Shown here piece after piece: positions 22,221-34,603 of a stretch of DNA of 64,000 bases. Origin of the DNA: Trichocladium uniseriatum (lineage: Eukaryota; Ascomycota; Sordariomycetes; Sordariales; Chaetomiaceae); the NCBI GenBank assembly GCA_017139535.1, contig WOUO01000015.1, forward strand, positions 124,001 to 188,000, written 5' to 3'. Both the position numbers and the translations under genes were made by a program. How positions within the stretch are numbered: the stretch's first letter is position 1; each line of letters begins with the position of its first letter. The notes beneath the pieces were generated by a model. It was not told where the DNA came from. It made no database searches and saw only the letters and a program-made list of their open reading frames with translations.

Positions 22221-23101
22221 CAGTTCGGCGTAAAAAGTGTTACTACCAGTAGTAAATGCTTCCGGATCCGTTAATTTTCTGTGAACAGGGGGTGGTTGAA
22301 GTGGTTATGAAGCTGCAGTGTGTGTAAGCAGCATAGGGTAAGAAGGAAAAATTAAACCGAATCTATTTCCTATCGTAAGTCAGTCATATGAGAAGGGAGA
22401 ACCCCAAGCACCGCAATATTTCATATATATCATATCGTGTTTAGGAACCAGTCAGCTAGCAAGAAATTACCATTTATCATCTTGCCATGTTCTTGCATTT
22501 TCCATGCCATGTAGTTGAACTCAGGGGTGAAACAAAGGTTAAAGAATGCTGCATATACAGATTACTCGTAATCATCCGCGCGAGGAGCTCATCAAATAAA
22601 TATCTTTCAGTCCGCAGGGCGAAGAGTCCTGTTGACAGATTACTCTCCACCTGCCCCTGACTCAAATATGTTGTCAGGACGACGACACCGCGCACCAAAA
22701 CAAGAACAATTCATCCCTGATCTCTCCCATTGCATATCTCATCTACACATCATATCAGGACCCTGAGCCGCCTTAGCGAACCCGATAGGAGCACCAGGAG
22801 CACACCAAATCCCATCTAACCATGCACATATGATCCCGGTTTATTCTCACAGGCAAACCCCTAGTATACCTGACAAAGGGAATGAGAAAAGAGGGGGTAT
22901 AACTCGACTCCGCCTCCGCCTCTACCTCTACCTCTCTCTACCATGCACAACACGTAGCCCTTCTCCCCTGACACGCCCCATCAATCAAGTTAATCAATCA
23001 ATCAATCACTCATAACTGACATTGACATAATAACCCACTCCCAACCCATCCATCCATCTACCGTTCTATCCCATCTATCCACCCCCGGCCCTCCATCGCC
23101 G
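22221..23101. other. convergent 3' spacer, no gene seen
   Basis: Lies between the 3' ends of the membrane-protein gene and the kinesin gene. It includes AT-rich 3' UTR sequence and an (AATC)n-like run near 22981-23012. Confidence 0.5.
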
Positions 23102-26009
23102 TCACGACTTTTGGAAGAACCAGCTCGATCTCTTATTCTCGGGCGGGTTCTGCAGGCTGGCAACGGTCGGGTGCGACGACGACGACGTCGAGTCGCCGCC
23201 TCCGCGGAGCGGCTTGGCGATGCGGCTGCCGATGCTGAAGCCGCCGATGCCCGTGGGTGAACCGAGGCCGCGCGTGCTGCCGGCCTTGGCCGCCTCGAGC
23301 CGGTCCTTGACGGCCGCGAGCTGGACTTCGAATCTGTGGGCAGGGTGTTAGCAAGTCTGTATGGCTGGGGAACAAAAAAGAGGAAGGGAACATACTTGTG
23401 ATTCGCCTGCGCCATCTTCTCCTGGCTCTCCTGCAGGAGCGACTCGAGGCTCTGGATGCGCTCGTTGCGGGCAATCAGCTTGCGCTCGGCAATGGCCACC
23501 TCCTTCTTGAGGGCCGAGTTCTGCTCGACGAGCTGGCGCTGCACCTGCGTCAGCTGTTCGAGGTTGCGCTCGAGGAAGGCCATCTTCTTCTGCTGCGCCC
23601 GGTTGTTGCTGGTGCGCAGCACATTGTTGTACTGCTCGCGCGTCTCGTCGAGCGAGATCTCGAGCTCCACCACGCGCTCGCACCGGTTCTGCAGGTCGCG
23701 CATCAGGCTCTTTTTCATGACGTCAAACTCGGCCAGCTGCTGCTGCACCGTCTTGCCGTTGGCCATGGGCACCGCCCCGTTGGACTTGACGCGCCGCTGC
23801 AGGTCCTCAACGAGCACCTTGAGCCGCTCGTTCTCGGACGTCCTGAGTGTCAGATCGGCCTTGAGGTCCTCGACCAGCTCGATCTGCGTGCTCGACTTGT
23901 CCGACAGCGTCTTGGCAAGCATCGCCTTGACCTCCTCCTTGTCGGCCTCGTCCAGGTTGCGCGAGAGGATGTCCTCGTGCGCTTGTTGGAGCTCAGCTAG
24001 CCGGGCCTCGAGCTCGGCGCGCTTGCGCGAATCCGACTCGGTCGATGCAGCGCTAAAGGTGGATAGCTCGGCTTGTCGCACGATTCCCTGCGTCTCAACC
24101 AGCCTCTCCCTCAACACCTTGATGTCCTCTGGCGGGATAGGATCACCGGCGGAGCTGATTTCGTAGAGGGCGTCTAACTGCGCGATTGCGTCGGCGACTG
24201 ACCTCTCGTTGTCGCTAAACACGTCTCCGCTGAGGTCGAAGCCGGCCATCATCTGGGCCATCCGCTCGGCCTTCTTCTTCTCCTTCTCGTCCAGCACGGC
24301 GCTCGTCTCCTTGGCGCTCATCTTCATGTCGAGCATTTGCTGCTTAACCTCGTCGAGTTCTGCCGTGAGCTCCGAGTTTGCGTCCTTGAGACCGTCCATC
24401 GTAATCTGGGCCTCCTTGTTCTCAAATGCTAGCCTCTCCAGCTGCATCTTGAACTCGTTAGACTCGCTGACCAGCCTCTCGTTGTCCTTTCCGAGCTTCC
24501 CGTCGTGCTCCTTCAGGACAGCGAGCTCCTCTTTCGTCTCCCGCAACTGCCTCTCCATGTTGGCTGCATGCGTCTCCTTTTCGGCAAGCTGGTCCTGAAG
24601 CTCGTTTTCACGCCGCAGGAACTCCTCCCGTTCATCCTTATCCAGCGGCAGACTTGGCGTTCCAGCTCTCTCCGAGATAGCCGGTGTCTCGGCTCCGGTC
24701 CTGTCAGGTAGCAACCGCGACGGCGTCGAGGGTCTGGCTTGCCTTGATTCAGCCCTTGGCCCGGCCACGCCGTCTGCAGTAAGGGATGGCACCCATTTCT
24801 CCTTTGGCACTGTCTCTCCGGAACGCCACAGCTGTACTTCGCCCTCCAAGTTGACAATGTACTTTTCGAAGGTCGTGATTTGTGTTTTGGCCTTGGCAAC
24901 CATCGATTTGAGCTCAGCCGGGCTGAGTTCGGCGTTGACCTTAGCCTTGTTCTTGATAGACTTGGCTCGCATACCGAAGCGCAGCGTGCTGAGGGTCTCG
25001 GCATCGTTGTAGCTGCTGGGAGAGCAGTTGATGATGAGCGTTGTCCGACTGTTACCACCAAGAGATTCTTGCAGAATACGGGTGAGTTTTGAGTCTCGGT
25101 AAGGGACGTGAGACGACTTCCCGTCCGTCAGAGAATTGATGACCATGCCAAGTGCGCTCAAACTCTTGTTGATCTTCTTCGCCTCCTCGAGCGTCTGGCC
25201 GCTGGCGCCCGTCTTGCCGACCTTTTCGCTACCGGCCAAGTCGACCAAGAACAGCTGGCCGCTCTTTGCCGAGCCCGTCTCCACATTCTTTTGGGTAATA
25301 GTGATGACGAAGATCGAGTGCGAGCGCGAAGATTCCTGGTTCATGTTGGTTGCAGCGACAGCTCTCGCGTTGCCACCCCTCCGCATGACCTCGAACACCT
25401 CCTGCACGCTTGAGACGTAGATCTCCAACAGGCCCTTGACGTATACGCCGCGGTTCTTCTCCTCGTGGACGGGTAGGTTGTCGTTTTGGGGCGCCAAAAG
25501 ATCGCGGATCTTTTCCATGTAGATTTCCATGTAGCTGACCCGGACGGTATACTCGATGTTCGCCGCGCTAGACAGGATGTTTGTGAAGATCTGCTCGACT
25601 ATTCTCGGGATGACGCCCTTGCCCTCCTCGTCGTCTATGCTGCTGCCCATCATGGTGTACGACTTTCCGGCACCCGTCTGGCCGTAGGCGAAGACGGTGC
25701 CATTGTAGCCGTTGAGGATGTCGTCGACGGTGGGCTTGATGGAAAAGTCAAAGATGTCGGACTGCTTGCATGACATGTCGAACACGCGGTCAAAGGTGAA
25801 GCTGCCTTGGGCCTCCCTAGACTGAACCAACGCATTAGCAGTTGGATCGGGGAGCGGGCAAGCACGCAACCAAGGGTCAGAGAACTTACGTCGATGGTGC
25901 ACGTATCCTGGCCATCGAACTGGACAATGGGCTGGCCGCCCGACTCGTTTTCGACCCGGTTCTGCGGGCGAAAACGAGCCACGACCTTGATACTATTTGC
26001 GTTCGACAT
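23102..26009 (-). CDS. kinesin-1 heavy chain (NKIN type)
   Basis: Three exons: 26009-25890, 25821-23396 and 23333-23102, encoding 925 residues, close to the 928 of Neurospora conventional kinesin. The N-terminal motor starts MSNANSIKVVARFRPQNRVE; the P-loop GQTGAGKS is at 87-94, switch I NQESSRSHS and switch II LVDLAGSE follow, and HVPYRDSKLTRILQESLGGN marks the microtubule-binding region. From about 400 to 850 are heptad-rich coiled coils for dimerisation. The fungal tail block VRQAELSTFSAASTES is at about 625. The Ser/Gly-rich end (STSSSSHPTVASL) is globular tail. Conventional kinesin carries vesicles and helps hyphal growth and nuclear positioning. Fungal kinesin-1 works without light chains. 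Exon ends have GTAAGT and GTATGT donors. Confidence 0.96.
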
Positions 26010-27219
26010 TATGGCAGTTCGCTTCCCGCGCTCCCGGGAAGCGCAAGTTCATGAAGAAAGGGCTGCGCAATTTGCGAAACGAGGGGGATGCGGGGAGACC
26101 GGCGAAGGAATGTTGAACCGGGGCCCTCCGCAGCGAGCGAAGCGGTGTCGTAGAGGACTCCGTATGGAGTATCGCCTCGTTTGCCGAAGCGGGTGAATCG
26201 CGGTGTGACTGCGATCCGACGGAACGGCACCGTTCGGTTTGTTGTTTTCGCGACAGAGACTTGGGGGCAATCGAAACCTGAAACGGGGGATCAGGGTCTC
26301 AAAATGTCTATCCCAAGTTGTTGAAGAGCGTCAGGTTCAGGTGGGGCTTCTGGGTGGTGTCAGGGGTCGAGACTCGAAGCGGAAGGGGATGGTCGATGAA
26401 AGACAGCCGAAAGTGTGGATGTTTTTTCCAGGCAGGTCGGGTAGGGTGTCATTTAGCGGCGGGACTGGGCCGGGAATTGAGTGACGCGCCCAGATGCCGT
26501 CGCGGTGCAATCAGTCCAGTCTTGGGTGATGGGGTGACTGTTTCGTGGGGCAATGCATGCCTGACACGGCCCTGCCCGAGCGCTGTGCCTGCCGGTTGCA
26601 GTGCGTGGCACAGGGGTAAAGTTGAGTTTACAGTGGGGATCAGCCCCCGAGGACTTCATGCGGGTGGAGAAACCCATGGATGCAACACCGCGATTCTGCC
26701 GCGACTTGTCGACAAAGAGGCCCCGCAATTCACCACGCGGCCAGGGCGACGACTTTGTGACACCTTCAAGAGCTAAGGCTTCTTGCACGTGGAAATACAT
26801 TGTGGCCATCGGCATCTTACACATGGAAGTGCAAAACTGGAACACGGCTGACGTCTAAACAGGTTGTAATTGCATCTCCCTAGTTACACTGGCAATCACG
26901 GTGTGGGCCCCAACTCTAGTCACACCCCGCCTTCCCCCCTCTCTGCGGTCTTCGTAATCCCAGATGTTGGGTAGTCTGAAAGAGGCGTTCAATAACCGGA
27001 CGCCTGAGAAATGGGAATAAGACAGGCCTTCCGAATGCTATGCGAAAATCGGCCGAAACGCCAGAACTCCAGAACAACAGCCCAGGTTGTGTTGGGCCCC
27101 CATGCTGCTGCTCTCCGGCTATGACCCTGCCCGCGGTATCTCCTATAGTGTGGCTGCTATCGCCGGATGTAAAGCCACCGTCCAAAACGAATATAGTGTA
27201 GAGGCCTGCCGCCGCATCC
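26010..27219. other. kinesin promoter and RAD6 3' region
   Basis: A 1.2 kb spacer between two minus-strand genes. An imperfect palindrome (ACTCCGTATGGAGTA) is near 26157-26171. No gene is seen. Confidence 0.5.
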
Positions 27220-27855
27220 TCAGTCTTCCCAGCTCTTCTCCACCGTCTCCCTCACCCTCTTCGTATACTCCTTGCGGTTATCTTTGTACAGGTTGGACGC
27301 CTCGACATTGGCAGGAGATCCGGTGTTTGGGTCGTTGAGCAGACTGCGGAGCAAGGAATGTCAGCTACGGCATGGCGCCCAAGTGCGCTGTTCAAACCCA
27401 CCTCTGAATACTGGTAAGCACAGCAGCGACATCGTAAGTCGGACTCCAGCGGTTTTGGAGGATGTCGAGGCAAAGCTCGCCGGTGGCGTAGACGTTCGGA
27501 TGGAACATTTGGCTGATGAACTTGACTGATGGCGGTTTGTTGGGATACTGCTCTTCGAAATGCATGACTAGACGGAAGGTTCCATCTTCGAACGGGGTAT
27601 CCGCGGGACCGATAATGACGGCGTTCCTAGTGATGGCTGAGTTAGTCGTTGCAGGCGTTAGCAATGTCGCGGCAGGAGTCGCTCACCAGGTCATGACATT
27701 GTCGGGGACAGGAGATGCGGAAACACCGGCGGGAGGATCGGTTTGCATGCGCTGCGATAAGGATGTCAGCATCTGGGGTTCCAGAGCGGCACGTGAGAGA
27801 GAAGCTATCGCACCTTGAAGTCTCGCATGAGACGGCGGCGAGCAGCGGTTGACAT
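27220..27855 (-). CDS. RAD6: ubiquitin-conjugating enzyme E2 Rad6
   Basis: Four exons: 27855-27814, 27751-27687, 27626-27402 and 27343-27220, encoding 151 residues. The start MSTAARRRLMRDFKRMQTDP, the HPN triad (78-80) and active-site Cys88 in YATGELCLDIL match Rad6/UBC2. The protein ends KSWED, without the long polyacidic tail of yeast Rad6. With E3 partners it ubiquitylates histone H2B and PCNA, and acts in DNA damage tolerance, transcription and silencing. All three introns sit at clean consensus sites, and the splits complete Trp36 and a Ser codon. A CCAAT-box-like CCAATCAG is about 180 bases upstream of the start. Confidence 0.96.
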
Positions 27856-28514
27856 CCTGTCGGATGCAGTAGGGCGATATGTGCGAGCGGTGGAGGGTTG
27901 TGTCTGTGAGTTGAATGATGAACGATACGCGAAGAGGGCGGCGCTGGGCGGCAACAAGACTCGAGAGGCGACGATGGGTCGAACCGGGAAGCAGCTCTGT
28001 CAGTGGGTATTTGAATTATCGGGATTCAGCGAGACCAATCAGAATAATAGGCATGCCACATTAGGGATTACATAATCATGAACCTTTGCGGCGAGCGACA
28101 AGTGAATCGGCTGTCAATCTGGCACCTTCTGCTTCATTCCCCGTGGATAAGGATTGGTGGCTCCCGGCCTAGTCCTGCAGAGCCGTTTATTCACTTTTCG
28201 TCCATTTGCCTTCCAGCCGCGCTTGATCAACGTCAATCAAAAGCTTACCTAACCAAGCTTTCCACTTCCCGGGGCGCCGACGGGAAGTGCCCCACTTGCT
28301 CCGGCCTTGGGGACTGATTCTCCACCCCACTCGCCCCGTTGTCCGTCACAAGCCGAACAGTGCCGCTGAAATGGCTTTAAAGACGATGGCCTCGGAAGGG
28401 CGACCTGCCCGTCCCATGCCTTACTCCGTTCACCCACGCCTCTCCCTTGTTCCTTTCGTCGCATTTCGGATACCCCTCACTTCCGTGTTCCAGTTGTCTA
28501 CTTTTTCAACCGTG
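27856..28514. other. divergent promoter of RAD6 and thiolase genes
   Basis: A 659-base stretch between divergent genes. A CCAATCAG sequence is near 28035. CT-rich sequence at 28430-28505 is the leader of the thiolase gene; the frame upstream of its ATG stays open, so a longer N-terminus cannot be excluded. Confidence 0.55.
28033..28042 (-). promoter_or_regulatory. CCAAT-box-like element upstream of RAD6
   Basis: CCAATCAG lies about 180 bases upstream of the RAD6 start and about 475 upstream of the thiolase start. It matches the preferred site of the Hap2/3/5 (CBC) complex. Function is inferred. Confidence 0.35.
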
Positions 28515-29927
28515 ATGGCGGGGCAAATTCGAACCGCGCTGCGCGTGGCGCCGCAACTTAGAACCGGCTCGGCTCGGCTGTTTTCGTCACAAGCCAGCCT
28601 CCGTCAAGAGATTCGGGATGCCTATATCCTCAGCGCGTCCAGGACACCGACAGCAAAGGTGTGTATCCCATCCATCATACCATAATGATTAGCGGATTAT
28701 ACGGTTCTAACGACCACAGTTCAATGGTTCATACGTCAGCGTCACTGGCCCGCAGCTCGGCGCTGTCGCCATCAAGTCGGCCCTCGAAAAGTCCAAGGTT
28801 CCCGCTTCCAAGATCACCGATGTCTACATGGGCAATGTGCTCCAGGGCTCCGTCGGGCAGGCCCCAGCGCGCCAAGCCTCCATGTTCGCCGGCCTGCCGC
28901 CGACGACCGAGGCCATCACCATCAACAAGGTGTGCGCCTCTGGACTGAAGGCGGTTGCTTTCGCGGCGCAGAATATCCAATTGGGGCTGTCCGAGGCTCA
29001 GATCGCCGGAGGCTTTGAGAACATGTCGAGGGTACCATACTATGTTCCCCGTGCGAGCGGGCTGCCCGCCTTTGGCCACGTCAAGATGGAGGACGGTCTC
29101 ATCAAGGACGGCCTCACCGACGTCTACGACCAGGTCCACATGGGCAACTGCGCCGAGAACACGGTCAAGAAGTACGGCATTACGAGAGAGGAGCAGGACC
29201 AGTACGCCATCCAGTCGTACGAGCGGGCGCAGGCCGCCTGGAAGGCGAACGCTTTTGCCGACGAGATTGCCCCGGTCACGGTCAAGGGACGGAAGGGTGA
29301 CACTGTCATCACCACCGACGAGGGATACCAAGACATCAAGCTGGAGAAGGTCCCCACCCTCAAGCCGGCATTCATCCGCGATGGGTCTGGCACGGTGACG
29401 GCGGCCAACTCGTCGACGCTCAACGATGGCGCCAGCGCGCTGGTGCTGGGCAGCAAGGCGATCGCGCAGGAGTACGGTGCCGGCTCGCGGGTTCTCGCGC
29501 GCATCTGCAGCTCGGCCGATGCCGCCGTGGACCCCATTGACTTCCCGGTCGCCCCCGCCAAGGCGGTGCCCCTTGCGCTGGAGCGGGCTGGGATCACCAA
29601 GGACCAGGTCGCCGTGTGGGAGTTCAACGAGGCCTTTGCCGCGGTCATCAAGGCCAATGAGAAGGTGAGCAATGCATAACCGTTTCCGTTTTCCCCAAAT
29701 TTGAACATGAACACTAACCGCGGCTTCAGATCCTGGGGTTGGAGGGTGCGAGGGTGAACCCTGTCGGTGGAGCCATTGCGCTGGGCCACGCCCTCGGCAG
29801 CTCGGGATCCCGCATTCTTGTGACGCTGCTCCATCAGCTCAAGCCCGGCGAGTACGGTGTTGCGGCAATCTGCAACGGTGGAGGCGCTGCAACTGCCATG
29901 GTTGTGCAGAGGATCGAGTCGGTGTAA
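28515..29927 (+). CDS. mitochondrial acetyl-CoA acetyltransferase (thiolase)
   Basis: Three exons: 28515-28658, 28720-29664 and 29730-29927, encoding 428 residues. The first ~34 residues (MAGQIRTALRVAPQLRTGSA and on) are Arg/Ser-rich without acids, a mitochondrial presequence. Catalytic residues are Cys120 (NKVCASGLKAV), His383 (GGAIALGHALGSSGSRI) and Cys411 (AICNGGGAA), with NEAFA between. The enzyme joins two acetyl-CoA into acetoacetyl-CoA, or the reverse, in ketone-body, isoleucine and fatty-acid breakdown. It resembles ACAT1/ERG10-type biosynthetic thiolases; the presequence points to the mitochondrial isoform, and the cytosolic ERG10 would be a separate gene. Introns have GTGTGT..CACAG and GTGAGC..TTCAG ends. 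Confidence 0.94.
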
Positions 29928-30323
29928 CCGAGCATTGTGATTTTATCTGGGACTTTGTACGAGCGCTGGAAGTGTTGACGAATTCTTTGTCTTGGTTTGG
30001 GAAAGCCGGCATTGCTTCGGGTTAGGGTTAGCCTAGTTGATTTTCCTCGACCTTTGTGGTTCGTCCCAGAGCAGTCCCAATTGCAATTGTTGAAAGAAAC
30101 ACTTCTATCGTTTCCCATGCCTGTTGTGTTGTACGAATACCTACTCTGTACTTCTTGAAACTATTTCTCTATCGACTCTTGATTCCCCTTTAGGCCGACA
30201 CGAAAATGCCCCGATAGCCTGCCGAATAGAAACGCGTGTCCGAAACGCATCTCACGCCGTCGCATTCGACAGCGAATCACTTCATCGCGAGACCCAAAGA
30301 CCACGCATAAACCGTCCGGCGCC
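29928..30323. other. spacer between thiolase and CSN12 genes
   Basis: Holds the thiolase 3' UTR and the CSN12 promoter. A telomere-like GGGTTAGGGTTAG is at 30019-30031. No gene is seen. Confidence 0.55.
30019..30031 (+). promoter_or_regulatory. telobox-like GGGTTAGGGTTAG
   Basis: Two TTAGGG-type units about 290 bases upstream of the CSN12 start codon. Role inferred from position only. Confidence 0.4.
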
Positions 30324-32118
30324 ATGAGTCTCGTGATTCAGTTCCTGACCAGCATCCGCGGGTTCGTCCTAGAGCAGAATGGCGACGAGCTTCGGAATTG
30401 GCTGCTTGTCGAAAATGATGTTGCCGACATCTACTGGGAGATGAGCAAGCAGCTCAAGGCCGGCTTCCCCTCCAACAGCGCGGCACTCGAGAAATTGATC
30501 GACAAATGTCTTCCAGAAGAGGACAATGTGTCGGAGGGAAAGGGGTCTCCGTGGCCTGGCTTTAATTCCTTCATGAAGGAGTATCTCGAGTACTGGCGCG
30601 ACGTGGATTTTAACGACATTGTCCGCCTGCATTCTCGGCTCAGCGAGCTTCTCATGTACGTCTTTGGAGATCAGATAGTATCCTCTGCCGCGGCTTTGCT
30701 AACATATACTCACGATAGCTCGTGCGCAAATGCGCTTGCAAACCCTACATACGGTATCATGCTGCTGCAGACTAGCTTGTCGCTGTCGGAATCGCTGTCC
30801 AAGCTGGTTATGAGCCTTACCCGGCAGCCTCACCTGATTGCGCAAATGCAGGGCGACATGACAGGGGATGAGTCTGGCGAGAGAAAGTCTATCGTGGAGT
30901 TGGCCGCCGATATCATCCAGAAGATCTTTACTTCTTGTCTGACGGACCGTTCCAGCACCAGATGGTCACAGCCCAGCGGGAAGAAGGTGGCGGTATATTT
31001 ATTTGCCAACCTCACACTGAAGCTGCTGTTTGCGGTAAGTGGCTCTCTTTAGCCGCACACGGCTGTCTGTGTACTGACTGTTTTGCTTCCAGTGCGAGAA
31101 ATCCCGGCTGGCCGTCCAGATGTTTACGAATCTCTCCACAAGCGGCCCTGCACTCTCCTTGTACCCGGCATCTCAGCGAGTCACTTTCCTCTACTACCTC
31201 GGCCGCTTCAATTTTGATCATGGCCATTATCTGAGGGCGCACATGTGCTTGGGAGAAGCATACCGGCAATGTCCTCCCCAGTTCCAGAAACACCGCCGAC
31301 AGATCCTCACCTACTGGATCCCGAGCAACCTGCTCCTCGGCCGCTTCCCTTCCGGAATCTTACTACAACGCCCAGAAGCCGCAGGCTTCGCCGAAATCTT
31401 CCTCCCGATCTGTGCCGCCATCAGCTCAGGCAATTTTGTCGCATTCCACCATGCCCTCGCCCACAGCCGCGAGTGGCTCTGGGAAAAGGGCTTCTACCTG
31501 ACCTTTCTCTACCGCCTGAAGCCCCTGGTCTGGCGGTCGTTCACCAGAAAGACGTTCCTCCTGACCTGGCAAGGGTCCATGGGCGATTCGAGTAACAAGG
31601 CGGCCTCGCTGTCATTCGACGACCTCGTGACGACGGCAGGGTACGTGCAAAAGCTGTTGGAGGGTTATGTTCCTGCAAAGCCCGCGCCAAAGGGGCGCCT
31701 GCCGCACATCAACACCATATTCTTGAAAGCAGTGACCAACAGCGCTGGCGACGCGGACTCCAACTCATTGCTCGTCCCGCCGCCGGGAGGACCCCGCCTC
31801 CTGATGCCCTCCGAGGGTTTGATATTCGGCAATAAAAAGCCCGACCTCGAAAGCATTGAGTCCGTTGTTGCCGGGCTGGTCTACTCGGGCTTGCTCAATG
31901 GGTTTATCGCGCGCCAACAGAAGCGGTTTGCCGTCGAGGGTGCCAAGAAGAAGGGCGGCAATGCTGTCGCAGCTGGGTGGCCGAATCCATACGAGAGTAT
32001 CTTGGAGCGGTTCAAGGAGGCGCATCAAGAGGCGCTGGATGCCTGTGATAGCGGGGAGGGTGCGGAGCCCCCTGGGGAGTTGGACGATGTTCCGGGCTGG
32101 GTGCGCAACCCGCCATAA
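30324..32118 (+). CDS. CSN12: CSN12-like PCI-domain protein
   Basis: Three exons: 30324-30655, 30719-31034 and 31093-32118, encoding 557 residues. The N-terminal half is helical (MSLVIQFLTSIRGFVLEQNG, LPEEDN, FNSFMKEYLEYWRDVDFND). Conserved blocks are VAVYLFANLTLKLLFA-CEKS, VTFLYYLGRFNFDHGHYLRA, HRRQILTYWIPSNLLLGRFP and ESVVAGLVYSGLLNGFIARQ, the C-terminal PCI/winged-helix region. Csn12 and its relative PCID2/Thp1 bind the COP9 signalosome or the TREX-2 mRNA export complex; both assignments are possible, CSN12 being the usual fungal label. The first intron (30656-30718) is 63 bases, has no stop and keeps the frame, so retention would only add 21 residues. Its GTACGT donor, GCTAAC branch site and TAG acceptor support splicing. 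Confidence 0.92.
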
Positions 32119-33076
32119 GTTGGGGACTGCTGGGAGCTTCGGATGGTTAGACAAGCGTTACATAATACCATGCCATGTTTTGATAGGGCGGTCGTGAGAA
32201 TGTGGCACAATCTTATGTTGTCTTACAACGGTGTCACGTTGAAGTTTTGTAGTTATCTCGAAAGTGGAATTCGTTTTCCCGACAGAAGAGTCGCAGTTGC
32301 CGTTGGGAACTTTTAAAGTACCCCTCCCCCAACTCTCCCTTCCCCATTTCCCTTTTTCTATGCTTGCCTTTCATACGAAACATACACATATTCCTCGGAC
32401 TTCACATCATTTCGAAAATTCAACTTGTCATCGTCAATCATCCTCATTTTTCGTTCACTAATCTCGTCGTGTCTACCGCTGGGAAGGACCCAGGGTCGGC
32501 TCACCCGTCACCAATTCTCCAGTTGCTAGGGCTTGAAGACCGACGAGACCGACGAACACGCCGTTTTCCACTTCCAGAGTCCATCCCTGGCCAGTTCCAT
32601 CCCTCCATCTCCGTAATCTCCCGTCACACATCACCAGCATGATCCAATCCCAATCCAAACACACAGGCTCCAATCCAAAGGTTTAATGGCCACGGGGCCC
32701 GAATCCAGAACCAAACTCAAAGGGGTATATCGCTCAAGGTATAACAAAAGAACACGTGTCGTGGTCGAAGAAAAAAAATAAGAAGGCTCGAAGAATCGAA
32801 GGCGAAAGGCCAGTGTCGGCCAATAAACACTACTCGCAGCAAATGGCTGACTTGAAGGTCTATACAACCCCAAAGGGTGGTCGAAGTCGAATAAAAACGC
32901 GGAGAAAAGGTGTCTCGACAAGGCGCATCGCGGTGGCCGGGACGGAAACGTCGAATCGAACAACGTGAATAGGCGGAGCGAGAACGAAGCAGCGGAATAT
33001 CGACAATGAAAGGAACAAGAGAACGGCTTGCTGACGAGCAAGCAAAAAGATGAGATTGTCAGACTGACAGCGCGTC
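32119..33076. other. convergent 3' spacer, no gene seen
   Basis: A 958-base region between the 3' ends of CSN12 and the SUN-family gene. It includes a CACGTG box near 32753. No coding signal is seen. Confidence 0.5.
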
Positions 33077-34603
33077 TCAAAACAAAGCCGCCGCAGCAAT
33101 TAGGGCCACGACAAGGCCAGCAATGGCGGACCCGCCCTCGGCTGCTGCTCCATCATTTTTTGACGTGGTCTCGACGGGTGTCACTGCCTCACCGGCTTCT
33201 GTCGCGACAGGTTCCGGTGTGACGCTGGGAGTCGAGGAGTAGTATGTTGTTTCACCTCCTACGGACTGCTCCTGGAAGATACCTCCGACAAAGACGTGGG
33301 ATGTCGTTGTAGGCGAAGCTGACCACTCGTATGAGGATTCCTCGGCGGACGATGACGATGTCGGCTCAGGCTCAGACTCTTCCGAAGATGTCGACGGAGG
33401 GGTGCTTGTAGTCTTCTTCTCCACACTAGAGACCTTGGTCGGCGTCGGGGGTGGCTTGGACGAAGTCGTAGGAGGGGCTTCGTCTTCGTCTGACTCATCA
33501 GACTCCTCAGGCTCGTCAGCACCTGACCCGTCAGTGTTGAAGACGACAATATTAGCCGACTTGCCCTTGGGAACGGTGACGACGCAGAAGCTGGCGCCTC
33601 CGACTCCCTTGGTCGCCACCGGGCTGTCAATAGTCCCAACACCACCCTTGGACGGATCGATGCCGCATGGCAGCCCGTTACATCCTCCGTCGGGGCACTC
33701 AATCTTGAGACCAAAGTTCGGCGTGGTTTTGGCCAAGGATGAGTCGAGGAATACCGGGTTCCATGCAATCTTGACATACGTCTCGCCACTGCTAAGGGTG
33801 TTGGCTCCGGCAACAAAGGGGCTCCAGTTCCCGATCGCCTCAGTATCCTGGCCCCATATGCAGCCCTCCGAAGCCGATACACCGGGCGCGTTGACATAGT
33901 AGCTGAGAACAAGGTCAGTGACACACTTCCAGGTTACATGGGCTTTCTCTGAGGGTGCTCACTGTGCAGCAGTCCCAGCCCAGTAGGACGGCCCCGGAAC
34001 AGCCAGCGTCACCGTGTCTGAGACGTCGGTTGGGATAATCATGGCCTCGTTGCCGGGCAGCACGGTCTGGCAAAACGACACGATCTTGCCGGCCTTGTTC
34101 ACAGCCTTAACCGTCCCGGTGCCATCCACGCAGTAGGGCTCATCCTCGAACGGCTTCTCAGGCTCTCCACCATTGCAATACAGCCCACCATACTGGAGCA
34201 CTGGTCAATATTCGCCTCCAAAACTTGCGACAAGACGTTGTCCACCCACCATCGAATCCGGATAGGAATATTTGGTGTTCGGCTTCCACTGCGCCATGAC
34301 CTTGCCCGACACGCAGGCAATCGGGCACCATTTCCCATCCTCGCAGGGCTCGTCCGGGCTCATGGCGAAGCCGTTGTTCTCGGCACCCGGAACGCGCACC
34401 AAGTCGGGGTCATCGGGTAGCGAGCAAGTGGCTTTCCTCGCCACTTTGGGGGCGCCCTGCAGCTCTCCTGAGCGGTGGTTGTGGGTGTTTCGCTTCGCAT
34501 ATTGATCGTGTGCGTGTCGGTGGCCGTGGTGCACTGAAGCGGCTTGCGCGCAGAAGAGAAGGCTGGCCGAGCCGATGGCGGCCTGGAGAGTCGCGAGCCT
34601 CAT
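33077..34603 (-). CDS. SUN-family (GH132) cell wall protein
   Basis: Three exons: 34603-34250, 34192-33963 and 33902-33077, encoding 469 residues. A signal peptide (MRLATLQAAIGSASLLFCAQ) is followed by a His-rich stretch and a dibasic KR. The SUN domain has the signature WCPIACVSGKVMAQWKPNT, YGGLYCNGGEPEKPFEDEPY, CVDGTGTVKAVNKAG and FCQTVLPGNEAMIIPT. After about residue 300 comes a Ser/Thr/Pro-rich, probably O-glycosylated stalk and a hydrophobic end (AIAGLVVALIAAAALF) that fits a GPI-anchor signal. SUN proteins (Sim1, Uth1, Sun4) act on beta-glucans in wall remodelling and septation. An in-frame ATG at 34678 exists upstream, but starting at 34603 puts the signal peptide at the N-terminus. 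Confidence 0.92.
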
